DNA from: Desulfobulbus sp.
GTDB taxonomy: Bacteria; Desulfobacterota; Desulfobulbia; Desulfobulbales; Desulfobulbaceae
Length of the DNA stretch: 64,000 nucleotides
Assembly (NCBI GenBank): GCA_028684915.1
Contig: JAQUEZ010000010.1
Span: 1-64,000 of the forward strand
Direction: 5' to 3'
The translations under genes were made by a program, and so were the position numbers. The notes beneath the pieces were generated by a model, which saw only the letters and a program-made list of their open reading frames with translations, was not told the DNA's origin and searched no databases. Below are positions 45,414 through 53,839 of this stretch, one piece after another (position 1 is the first letter of the stretch; every line of letters begins with the position of its first letter).

Positions 45414-46830
45414 GTATGCCACCGATTGCTTGAATTGAGTCAATAATGATCAGATAAAGAGATTCCGGCATCCAGACACAGAGAACAACGGAAGCCAGCA
45501 GCAAGGCATAGGCAGGCACAAGCCGGAGAAAGGTCTCGCGACCACTAACGCTTCCCGATGCGTCATTAAACGACATCCCCATGACCACTCGCCCTGCCCC
45601 CGCGACCACCAGCATAAGCGCAGCGATAAAAAGCGCGACACTCACATACCAGTGCCCTTTGACAGCCGCGACAATGATCATAAATTCGCTGACAAACAAA
45701 CCAAAAGGAGGCAAACCAGCGATGCCAACAAATCCACAGATAAAGGAAACAAAAGTCTTTGGCATATGACGGATGAGCCCGTTCACCTTGCGAACTTGCT
45801 TGGTGCCAAATGCCATAAGAATATTACCAGCAGACAAAAACAGGGATGATTTAATCAGCGAATGGTGAATCAGGTGAATAAATGCGCCATAGAGCCCCAA
45901 ACCACCGATCCCGACACCAAAGGCAATGATCCCCATATTCTCGATACTTGAATAAGCAAGCATACGTTTATAATCCGACTGGCCAAAGATAAACACCCCG
46001 CCAACAATCATCGAAACCAATCCGAAAACCACGAGCATATTTCCGGAAAAGCTGCCCAAGCCAGCGTTCACCATGAGCACATGGGCTTTATAAATGCCGA
46101 GGAAAGCGCAGTTGAGCAGAGCTCCAGAAAGAAGCGCAGAGGCAGGACTTGGCGCTTCACTGTGCGCATCCGGAAGCCACGTATGCATGGGAGCCAACCC
46201 CATTTTGGTACCAAAACCGACAACAATAAAGAGAAACCCAATCTTGAGCCAGACCGGATTCAGCTTTGTGGCGAGTGCATTTAACATGACAAAAGAAAGC
46301 GGCTGAGAGGTTTCAACCACATCGAGCGCCAAGGTCACGAAAAAGCTGCCAAGCAGAGCCAACGCAATACCCACCGAGCAAATAAGGACATATTTCCAAG
46401 TTGCTTCAAGGGCTTTCCTGGATCGATGAATATAGATAAGCGGAGCACTGACAAGCGTCGTTGCTTCAATAGCAATCCAGAGAACAATGGGATGCTCGGC
46501 AACAGTCACCATGGACATGGTTCCCAGAAAAAAGAGCATGCAACCGGTAAAGACACGCTCCTTTGCGATGCCCGTCTCTTTCATGTACGAAAAGGAATAC
46601 AGGGAGATACAGATAAAAATAAAAGAAGTTACCATAAGAATGAGTAACCCTTCAGGCGAGGCGGAAAAAAATTTCTTGTAGAGCGGGCTCAAACGACCGA
46701 TCCACCCCATCACGGCGAGCACAAAATGTCCGATCGCCGTACAGACCAGCAAAGCTCTGCCTAACTGCGCAGGCAGAAGAAAGGCAACAATACCCGCGGC
46801 AAAGGGAAGTAAAAATATTGACTCAAGCAT
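45406..46830 (-). CDS. HyfF-like antiporter-type membrane subunit
   Basis: A 474-residue NuoL/M/N-family protein with about 14 helices, including the conserved proton-channel segments (MGLAPMHTWLPDAHSEAPSP; LAYSSIENMGIIAFG; HHSLIKSSLFLSAG). It moves protons or sodium ions across the inner membrane in complex-I-like machines. Second antiporter-type subunit of this operon, alongside the longer first gene. It lies 4 bp after the HyfE-like gene. Confidence 0.93.
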   Translation of the reverse strand: MLESIFLLPFAAGIVAFLLPAQLGRALLVCTAIGHFVLAVMGWIGRLSPLYKKFFSASPEGLLILMVTSFIFICISLYSFSYMKETGIAKERVFTGCMLFFLGTMSMVTVAEHPIVLWIAIEATTLVSAPLIYIHRSRKALEATWKYVLICSVGIALALLGSFFVTLALDVVETSQPLSFVMLNALATKLNPVWLKIGFLFIVVGFGTKMGLAPMHTWLPDAHSEAPSPASALLSGALLNCAFLGIYKAHVLMVNAGLGSFSGNMLVVFGLVSMIVGGVFIFGQSDYKRMLAYSSIENMGIIAFGVGIGGLGLYGAFIHLIHHSLIKSSLFLSAGNILMAFGTKQVRKVNGLIRHMPKTFVSFICGFVGIAGLPPFGLFVSEFMIIVAAVKGHWYVSVALFIAALMLVVAGAGRVVMGMSFNDASGSVSGRETFLRLVPAYALLLASVVLCVWMPESLYLIIIDSIQAIGGIHG

Positions 46831-46834
46831 ATTC

Positions 46835-47485
46835 TCAATCCTTTAATTGGCCCAATAAAGTCGTGTCGACATCGTCAAAGGCGTGGTTGATATTGTTGAG
46901 GATGATACCCATGACCATGACGCCAACAAGCAGGTCCAGCAGTACCCCAAATTCGACGATATACATATTCTGATGCTGACTCAGAGCATTACCTATCAGA
47001 TAGATACCGTTTTCAAGCATAAGGTAGCCAATAACCTGGGTAATGGCCTTTTTTCTAGCCAACATGAGAAAGAGGCCGGATGCCATGGTGGTGACGGCGC
47101 AAATCAGGATCATCCCACGCCCCTCGCCTAAGGGCGGCTGCAGGGAGTTGGCCATAAATACTGCGGCAAGCAAAATTCCCAACCCTGCAAGAATGGAAGC
47201 GTGATAGCCGACAAAGGGTTCGATTTCCCGTTTTATACTGACCAGCCTTACCGCCTTGTACAGCAGCACAGGGATAAGAACGCCCTTAACGACTACCATG
47301 ACCAGATAAAATGCAACCGACCCCAGGGTCAACACCTCGTGTCCCTTTAAAAACAATGGGGTCAAGGAAACCAACACTCCCTGCAAGACCATAATGCGTA
47401 CCAGAGCCATGAGCCTTGTCGAGCCAAGGGAGAGTAAAACCGTAAGTAAAATAAGGACGAGAATGACTTCCAAAATATTTATCAT
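46835..47485 (-). CDS. HyfE-like membrane subunit (NuoK-related)
   Basis: A 216-residue membrane protein with about six helices, of the HyfE family related in part to NuoK (VIGYLMLENGIYLIGNALS, followed by FGVLLDLLVGVMVMGII, is the typical stretch with the membrane Glu). It overlaps the HyfC-like gene by 4 bp and is followed after 4 bp by the HyfF-like gene. It should sit in the membrane arm of the complex. Confidence 0.92.
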   Translation of the reverse strand: MINILEVILVLILLTVLLSLGSTRLMALVRIMVLQGVLVSLTPLFLKGHEVLTLGSVAFYLVMVVVKGVLIPVLLYKAVRLVSIKREIEPFVGYHASILAGLGILLAAVFMANSLQPPLGEGRGMILICAVTTMASGLFLMLARKKAITQVIGYLMLENGIYLIGNALSQHQNMYIVEFGVLLDLLVGVMVMGIILNNINHAFDDVDTTLLGQLKD

Positions 47486-48399
47486 TGCAACACCCCCATG
47501 GTGAGTATGACGGCAAAAAAGACCAGTGAGAATGAGGTAAGAATAAACTTGGGCACAAGATCCATTTTAAACCGTGCCATGATCGACTCAACGATACCCA
47601 CCGCCACATAGACAAGCGCCAAAAAGACAAAGAAGAAAAGTATATTGAGCAGACTGAAGGGGGCAGTAAAAGGACAGATCAGCTGAATGACAAATGCAGC
47701 GTAAAAGAACATTTTATAGAAGGCGCCAAGTTCTATCAGTGCCAGATCCGGTCCGCTGTGGTCCAAAATCATGACCTCATGAATCATGGTCAACTCCAGA
47801 TGCGTGGCAGGATCGTCCACCGGGACCCGTGAGTTTTCCGTGAGCAACACCATAAACAAGGCAACAACGACCAGTACGATCAAGGATCCGGAAACACCGG
47901 CAAGGGTAATAACGGAATCTCCATGAAAATAATCGTTAAAGCTAAGTGAGCCGCTCAAACGGTAAAAGAGAATCAGGATTGCAAAGAGGGCAAGTTCAGC
48001 AAGGGTTGAAAAAAATACTTCCCTGGCTGCCCCCATACCTTCAAACGGCGAGGCCGTATCCAAAGCTGCAATCACAGTAAAAAATCGTCCAATCCCCATA
48101 ACATACAAGACAAGGACAACATCTCCTGTAAAAGAAAACAAGGAAGCGTTGCCTGCAAAGGGGAAGAAGAACAAGGGAAAAATGGATGCGGCAAAGGAGA
48201 CAACGGGCCCCAGTTTAAAAACAAGACTAGAACTCGTGCTATAAACCGATCCTTTCTGCACCAGTTTGATCAGGGTATAATATTTAATCAGCAGCGGAGG
48301 ACCTTTCTTTCCGGCAAAAAAAGCTTTTACCTTCAAAATTATTCCTAAATATAAAGGCGCTGCAATCAACACCAGGATAAGCGATACAAAGGATGCCAT
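47482..48399 (-). CDS. HyfC-like membrane subunit (NuoH-related)
   Basis: A 305-residue NuoH/HycD-type subunit with about eight helices that joins the soluble and membrane arms. The acidic loops typical of the family are visible (DTASPFEGMGAAREVFFS; ENSRVPVDDPATHLELTMIH). It overlaps the following gene by 4 bp and follows the first antiporter subunit by 30 bp. Residues that form the quinone or proton entry channel appear kept. Confidence 0.93.
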   Translation of the reverse strand: MASFVSLILVLIAAPLYLGIILKVKAFFAGKKGPPLLIKYYTLIKLVQKGSVYSTSSSLVFKLGPVVSFAASIFPLFFFPFAGNASLFSFTGDVVLVLYVMGIGRFFTVIAALDTASPFEGMGAAREVFFSTLAELALFAILILFYRLSGSLSFNDYFHGDSVITLAGVSGSLIVLVVVALFMVLLTENSRVPVDDPATHLELTMIHEVMILDHSGPDLALIELGAFYKMFFYAAFVIQLICPFTAPFSLLNILFFFVFLALVYVAVGIVESIMARFKMDLVPKFILTSFSLVFFAVILTMGVLQ

Positions 48400-48429
48400 G
48401 ATAAACCTCTTATTGTTTCTCCGGGCTCC

Positions 48430-50385
48430 TTAAATACACAGGAGACCGACCAATATAGCGATGATGATATAGCCGATGTAAAGCTGAATATGACCATGTT
48501 GAATCCAGCGGAGCTTACCCAGCAAAAACTGTAAAGGCCCAACGACACCTTCATTCAATGCCTGCTCAGCGATGTCATCCACATGAGTCTCATATGTGGG
48601 AGGGGAGGGAAAAATCCGCTTGATGCCGGTATACTGTGTGTGCAACCGCACCATTGGCCGGAAAAACTCCACAATGGACATGCCATAGGACGTACCCGTG
48701 TATTGAATACGAACAGTGGGCTGGGTAAAGCCACAACCCCAGGTCGGCCCACTCTGCACATCCTTGCCACGGTACAAAAATTTTCTCACCACAAGCAGGA
48801 CAAGAAAAACGGCGAAAAAGATCCGTGCACCTAAAGCCATTTTTCCGGTAACCAAAAGTAACTGTGTACTCTCCGCTCCGGCCAGTAGATGCAAAGATTC
48901 AAAACCCACGAAGGCGGTTCGCACAAAGGGTTCCGGACAGAGTCCGATAACAAGACAGGCCGCGGCAAGGAGGAGCAAGGGAAAGGTCATTGTCCATCCG
49001 GCTTCCTGCGTCATGGCTACGCTCTTCGTGCGGGGTTCCCCTAAAAAGACGATACCCACAACCCTGGAAAAGCAAGCGGCCGCAAGTCCTCCGATAAGCG
49101 CCAGCGCGAGGATCGCCAACATGGCAAACAGATAAAGAGACCCGCTTAAGCGCAAACCGTAGAATGCACCGATATAAATGAGGAACTCACTCACAAAACC
49201 ATTAAAAGGCGGCAGCCCTGAAATGGAGACCGAGCCAGTTAAAAAACTCTTACCGGTAAGCGGCATCCGTTTTATCAGACCTCCAAGACGATCAATCTGC
49301 CGGGTCCCGGCCTGTTTTGCGACAGCACCGGCCCCGAGAAAGAGCAGCGACTTAAACAAAGAGTGATTGAGCACGTGCAGCAAACCGCCAGTGAACCCAA
49401 AGATGGCCATAGCTGCATTTTCCTGCGCAGCCCCTATCATGCCCACGCCAAAACCGATGAGAATGATTCCGATATTCTCCACGCTACTATAGGCAAGTAT
49501 TTTTTTAAGATCACGCTTACCCAGTGCGTAAACAACACCAAACACACCGGAAACGATGCCAATACTCAAGACGATCTGCCCAGCTACGGGAGAAGCGATA
49601 TCCAAAAAACCATAGAATCGGGCGATACCGTAGATACCCATTTTGATCATCACCCCAGACATGACAGCCGAGGTATTACTGGGAGCAGCAGGATGGGCAT
49701 AGGGGAGCCAGATATGAATGGGAAAGACACCCGCTTTAGAGCCAAACCCCACCAAGACTAAACAAAACATGAGCAGTTTGGTGGATTCAGGCAGGGAGCT
49801 TAAGGATGCAAAGGAAAAAGATTGAGTGTATGCGTAACCGACCCCCATACCGAAAAAAATACAGAGGGCACCCAACTGGGTGAAAAGCAGATAAATATAC
49901 CCGGCACGTCGCGTGGCTTCCTTTTCGTATTCATGAAGAACAAGAAAAAAGGAAGAAAGAGACATAACCTCCCAGGCAAGGGCAAAACTGATCATATTCC
50001 CGGCAACGACCACCAGTGCCATGGAAACAATAAGCAGGTTGAACAAAAACAAATGAACCCCCGTGCGCAGGTGTTCTTCTTTTTTATCCATGTAATGAAA
50101 CACATAGAGCACAGCGAGAGGGCAAACGCAGAAGATGGGAATTAGAAAAAATGCGGAAAGTGCATCCAGGGAAAACCTGAGTTGAAACATATGCAACCAG
50201 TCTATCGTGAACGTAGACTCCGGCGGAAGTTGCGAAAGAGGCCACAGACTATACAACCCGATGGCACAACCTATTATTGTCAGTGCAACATAACAGGATT
50301 TCATCGGCACAAAGAAGCGGTGGCCCAACAAAGGGAGTATTCCTGCAGCAAATAAAATAGTTAGCGAAAGAAAAAGCGTTTCCAT
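48430..50385 (-). CDS. HyfB-like antiporter-type membrane subunit
   Basis: First gene of the operon: a 651-residue NuoL-type protein with about 16 helices (AWEVMSLSSFFLVLHEYE; KAGVFPIHIWLPYAHPAAPS; LAYSSVENIGIILIG; HSLFKSLLFLGAG). The C-terminal ~150 residues form the extra helices and soluble loop seen in HyfB/HycC. Together with the five genes that follow it would make a membrane ion pump driven by an unknown redox reaction. No formate dehydrogenase gene is next to it. Confidence 0.93.
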   Translation of the reverse strand: METLFLSLTILFAAGILPLLGHRFFVPMKSCYVALTIIGCAIGLYSLWPLSQLPPESTFTIDWLHMFQLRFSLDALSAFFLIPIFCVCPLAVLYVFHYMDKKEEHLRTGVHLFLFNLLIVSMALVVVAGNMISFALAWEVMSLSSFFLVLHEYEKEATRRAGYIYLLFTQLGALCIFFGMGVGYAYTQSFSFASLSSLPESTKLLMFCLVLVGFGSKAGVFPIHIWLPYAHPAAPSNTSAVMSGVMIKMGIYGIARFYGFLDIASPVAGQIVLSIGIVSGVFGVVYALGKRDLKKILAYSSVENIGIILIGFGVGMIGAAQENAAMAIFGFTGGLLHVLNHSLFKSLLFLGAGAVAKQAGTRQIDRLGGLIKRMPLTGKSFLTGSVSISGLPPFNGFVSEFLIYIGAFYGLRLSGSLYLFAMLAILALALIGGLAAACFSRVVGIVFLGEPRTKSVAMTQEAGWTMTFPLLLLAAACLVIGLCPEPFVRTAFVGFESLHLLAGAESTQLLLVTGKMALGARIFFAVFLVLLVVRKFLYRGKDVQSGPTWGCGFTQPTVRIQYTGTSYGMSIVEFFRPMVRLHTQYTGIKRIFPSPPTYETHVDDIAEQALNEGVVGPLQFLLGKLRWIQHGHIQLYIGYIIIAILVGLLCI

Positions 50386-50648
50386 CGATCCTCTTTATAC
50401 GGTTTGAGTTACTTCAATATTGCTGCAGCTTTCAGCCCGAGTACATCAAATCGATCAAAAGTTTAAGAACCGGGCAAGCTGCCTGCTAATCAACTGTCTC
50501 ATGTCATCATATAAAACCATCCCCCCTCATGCTCAGCATCGCTATGCTTTACATACACAAAACATTATACTACTTATAAATATTCTACATTCAACAATAT
50601 TTTACATTTAATCAACGGATAAAAATCACAATACATACATACTCATAC

Positions 50649-50939
50649 TCAATGACCACTGAGCACAGGGTGTCTATACTCAGAAGACAAATGCTTATCT
50701 ATCTCGCTCCCAAATTCAAATATCACGCCATACCATGTCCAGTCATCAATACAATACCCAGGCAAGGATATTTCCTCCGCATCATATGATTTTGCGATCA
50801 TATACTCCAACCATTGGCTTGCCTCTCCCAACGTTTTAAACGGGCCAACAAAGACAAGTTCTTTATGCTGCCCGAAGGTTTTTTCGATGTATTCTTCTGA
50901 CATTTCGAGATGTTGGGTAATCCCTGCGTAAGATTTCAT
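50649..50939 (-). CDS. Small protein of unknown family, copy 1
   Basis: A 96-residue acidic protein (MKSYAGITQHLEMSE, ELVFVGPFKTLGEASQWLEY, IDDWTWYGVIFEFG). It is homologous to the 79-residue protein at 51441-51680: both have GITQ, an x-GPF segment, an A-x-x-WL helix and a WYG-x-x-FE end. ATG 50939 is chosen for the AGGAGAG site upstream; the frame extends to 51017 without a better start. I recognise no family. A compact alpha/beta fold is likely. It lies 263 bp upstream of nothing else but the Hyf-like operon, on the same strand. Confidence 0.65.
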   Translation of the reverse strand: MKSYAGITQHLEMSEEYIEKTFGQHKELVFVGPFKTLGEASQWLEYMIAKSYDAEEISLPGYCIDDWTWYGVIFEFGSEIDKHLSSEYRHPVLSGH

Positions 50940-51440
50940 CACTTCTCTCCTGTAGAAAGGGTCGAACAAAGAGCATGGATCCGTGGCGCTGATGACCTGC
51001 CATGCGTCAGTCGCCACGAGATCACTGATTTATCAAGCGGAAATCCTTCGGCCCAACCAACTATCCTGCCGCAGCCTTCCCATGGTTTCAAAAAAATTAA
51101 ATCATTTAGTTCTTACTACTTATCGACAAACACATAAAAACGGGTTTTGCAGATGGGATGGCCTTTTAAAAGTCTCAATCCGAAAAAATACGCTTCACAC
51201 AATCAGGATTTCGCTTACAAATCAACACAGTTCTCAATGACCATTTCATAAACAGCAGATGTTCAACAGCAAACTACCAGGCGAACAACAGTATTCTACC
51301 CCTTAGTACTGCTTGAATAATTTGCTTGCTCAAGAAAATTCAAGGCATCCCAAGGACCAACGACGGCTCACTCTTGATCATGACGACCGCATACTCTGCG
51401 CAAAACCTTGCATCGTCAGATGCATTCGTAACAATCCAAC
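50940..51440. other. Gap with a possible relic of a third small-protein copy
   Basis: About 500 bp without an intact gene. On the minus strand near 51299-51369 a frame reads VVGPWDALNFLEQ, similar to the GPF/WLE part of the two neighbouring paralogues, but it is interrupted by a stop and short. It could be a decayed copy or chance. Confidence 0.35.
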
Positions 51441-51680
51441 TTAATCAGTCATTTGTTCAAAGGTAAAACCGTACCAGAGCTTATCGTCGTCCTGCCCCTG
51501 CCCTGAAGGAATTTCCTTAATGCCACTTATTTTACTTTTTATTAATTTCAGCCAGCTACAAGCATCCCTTTCCGATATAAATGGTCCCAATTCAACAAGC
51601 GTATCTTTCCTTCCCTCATATTCTGCTAACAGTGCCTGTATCCTCTTAGGATCTTGTGTGATACCGATGACTATCCTCAC
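51441..51680 (-). CDS. Small protein of unknown family, copy 2
   Basis: A 79-residue paralogue of the protein at 50649-50939 (IVIGITQDPKRIQ, LVELGPFISERDACSWLK, DDKLWYGFTFEQM). Start is GTG at 51680 with AAGGGG 5 nt upstream; a GTG at 51686 abuts that site. The pairing of two diverged copies across 500 bp of non-coding DNA suggests duplication. Function is unknown and neither copy has a signal peptide or membrane segment. Confidence 0.65.
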   Translation of the reverse strand: MRIVIGITQDPKRIQALLAEYEGRKDTLVELGPFISERDACSWLKLIKSKISGIKEIPSGQGQDDDKLWYGFTFEQMTD

Positions 51681-51686
51681 ATACAC

Positions 51687-52480
51687 CCCTTCATGTTACG
51701 ATTTGTCGAAGCTGCCCCGATCCTGCAGTAAAGCAAGAAATACTCCAGACCTATCATCCTTGAAATTTTGGACAAAATTGGAGTTTCGCCACCGCGGCTC
51801 GACCTCCAGACAAAAAAGTAGAGAATTACCACATCAATACGGCAAGATAACGACACGAATAAACACCATCGCATACAGCACATAAGCATAAGACCATCCC
51901 CCCCCTCTTTTCTGATTTCCAAGGAGAAAACATGCCTACAATGAATCGAGCGAATCCTCGTCTTCCGCCAAACCACCCCATATACTTTCCCGTAAAAAAT
52001 CATTTTATCAGTTAGTTAAGCAAGAAAGGAACGCCTCAGCCCTTGCGGCAAGGATGATGCATCTGAGCCCCTGCCGGACGCCTTGCTGACAAGGATCAAA
52101 CAAGGTCAACTTTCACCCAAATTATCTGGGGCTTAAAGGCATTGGTTTTATCGTAGGCCAGTAAAGAGCACAGAGGTAGGGGCAGGATGCCCCGGATCGA
52201 ATCCGGGGCGCAATTGAAACGCGCAAAAAAAATGGAGATGCCCCAATGACACACAGGGGAAACCGATCAATAAGCTGGGTGGGGAGTTTTAGAGAAGGAA
52301 TGGCGCAAGGATGACAGGACAGGGGGGGGCAGATGAGCTAAGCCATCCTGATTCCAAGGAAGCAAACAGGCTCCAGCAACACGTATGTTCACTGCAAAAA
52401 GGTAGTGAAATGGGCCTGGGGCATTATGCCACGCGGAGGCAATACACCCCAACCCCAAAAAAGGGGAAGCTGGCAGCAGC
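51687..52480. other. Long gap before the response-regulator gene
   Basis: About 800 bp with no supported coding sequence on either strand. The right part contains a strong compound hairpin (52179-52209). The minus-strand two-component operon ends at 52481, so the hairpin lies downstream of it. Confidence 0.5.
52179..52209. other. Compound hairpin with alternative pairing
   Basis: GGGGC (52179-52183), GCCCC (52189-52193) and GGGGC (52205-52209) follow one another, so the middle arm can pair with either side. The right-hand stem GCCCCGGAT/ATCCGGGGC is perfect over 9 bp with loop CGA. No T run follows on either strand. The loop region looks faintly like a tRNA T-arm, but no tRNA is present. Confidence 0.4.
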
Positions 52481-53839
52481 TCATTTTTCCTTATAGCGCT
52501 GCAATTTCCTATATAATGTTTTCCTGTCTACCCCCATCACCCTGGCGGCCAGGGTCCTATTTCCTTGCGTGCTTTCTAGTACATACATAATATAGCGGCG
52601 CTCCATTTCCTCCAGAGTGATAAGCTCCATGGGGTCTTGGGATGAAAACAAAAAATGATCCTGAACCGACACCCGAATTTTTTCGGGAAGATCATCCAGG
52701 ACTATTTTATCGTAAAGCGTGAGTGCCACCGCACGCTCCATGGCATTACGGAGTTCGCGAACATTGCCGGGCCAGGAATAGTTGAGTAATTTTTCAGCAA
52801 CGGGCTCGGATATGCCGATCACGGCTTTGTTCTGACGCTTGGAAAATTGCTCGATAAATCGATTAGCCAGGACAAGAATATCCCCTCCCCTTGCCCGAAG
52901 CGGTGGCATATGCACATGGATCACGTTCAGCCGATAAAAGAGATCCTCACGAAAAAGGCCTTCTTCGATGGCAGACTCCAAATCACGATTGGTGGCAGCA
53001 ATGATACGCGCATTAAAATGCCGCTCTGTGGAGCCACCTACTGGCCTAACACATCTCTCCTCCAGGGCACGAAGCAGTTTGGGCTGCAGGTCCAAAGGAA
53101 TCTCACCAACCTCATCCAAAAAAAGGGTGCCACCGTCGGCTTCTAAAAAAAGCCCCTTCGTGCTGTGGCTGGCACTAGTAAACGCCCCTTTTTTATGGCC
53201 AAACAACTCACTTTCCAACAGTTGGCCCGGCATAGCGGCACAGTTGATGGTGATGAGGGGCTGTTTGCTGCGCCGACTATGGTGATGCACGGCACGGGCA
53301 ACCAATTCCTTTCCCGAGCCACTCTCACCAGTGATCAACAGAGAAGCCTCAGAGTCTGCAATGCGCCTCAGTTGAGAAAACAACTCCTCCATTACCGTAC
53401 TTTGGCCAACTAAGTTATCAAACTGCTGCGGCTGTCGAACCTCTTGACTCAACAGCTGCACCGTTCTCTGCAACTCCCTGTAACGGGAAGCCCTCTCGAG
53501 CGACAGGGCCAAAATATCCAAATCAAGCGGTTTGGTGACAAAATCGTAGGCACCAGCTCGAATGGCGGAGATGGCGGTGTCCATGCTACCAAAGGCGGTC
53601 ATGACAATGACAGGGATATCTCGCATTTTGGTTACAATTTCATTGCAAATATCCAACCCATTCATATCCGGCAGATTAATATCAGCCAGAACCACATCGG
53701 TGGTATGCATGTCAACAGCAGCAAGCCCTTCTTTCCCGCTTACATAGGTCGATATTTCAAAATCTCGTCGGGAAAGGCCAGCGGAAAGCATATCGCACAT
53801 TTCTTGCTCATCTTCAATAATAACGATATTGCCCCTCAT
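52481..53839 (-). CDS. Sigma-54-dependent response regulator (NtrC/ZraR type)
   Basis: A 452-residue activator: receiver domain (about 1-120; phospho-Asp in LADINLPDMNG), AAA+ domain (about 145-385; Walker A GESGSGKE, Walker B LFLDEVGE) and a Fis-type helix-turn-helix (TLAARVMGVDRKTLYRKLQR). The sigma-54 contact loop reads GAFTSA in place of GAFTGA. It overlaps the kinase gene by 4 bp, so the two form one two-component system. Targets are unknown; I see no clear -24/-12 site upstream of the Hyf-like operon. Confidence 0.95.
   Translation of the reverse strand: MRGNIVIIEDEQEMCDMLSAGLSRRDFEISTYVSGKEGLAAVDMHTTDVVLADINLPDMNGLDICNEIVTKMRDIPVIVMTAFGSMDTAISAIRAGAYDFVTKPLDLDILALSLERASRYRELQRTVQLLSQEVRQPQQFDNLVGQSTVMEELFSQLRRIADSEASLLITGESGSGKELVARAVHHHSRRSKQPLITINCAAMPGQLLESELFGHKKGAFTSASHSTKGLFLEADGGTLFLDEVGEIPLDLQPKLLRALEERCVRPVGGSTERHFNARIIAATNRDLESAIEEGLFREDLFYRLNVIHVHMPPLRARGGDILVLANRFIEQFSKRQNKAVIGISEPVAEKLLNYSWPGNVRELRNAMERAVALTLYDKIVLDDLPEKIRVSVQDHFLFSSQDPMELITLEEMERRYIMYVLESTQGNRTLAARVMGVDRKTLYRKLQRYKEK

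Noticed and set aside
52189..52209. A tRNA gene or tRNA-derived attachment site
   Set aside because: Only the hairpin resembles a T-arm; no matching acceptor, D-arm or anticodon arm is found upstream.
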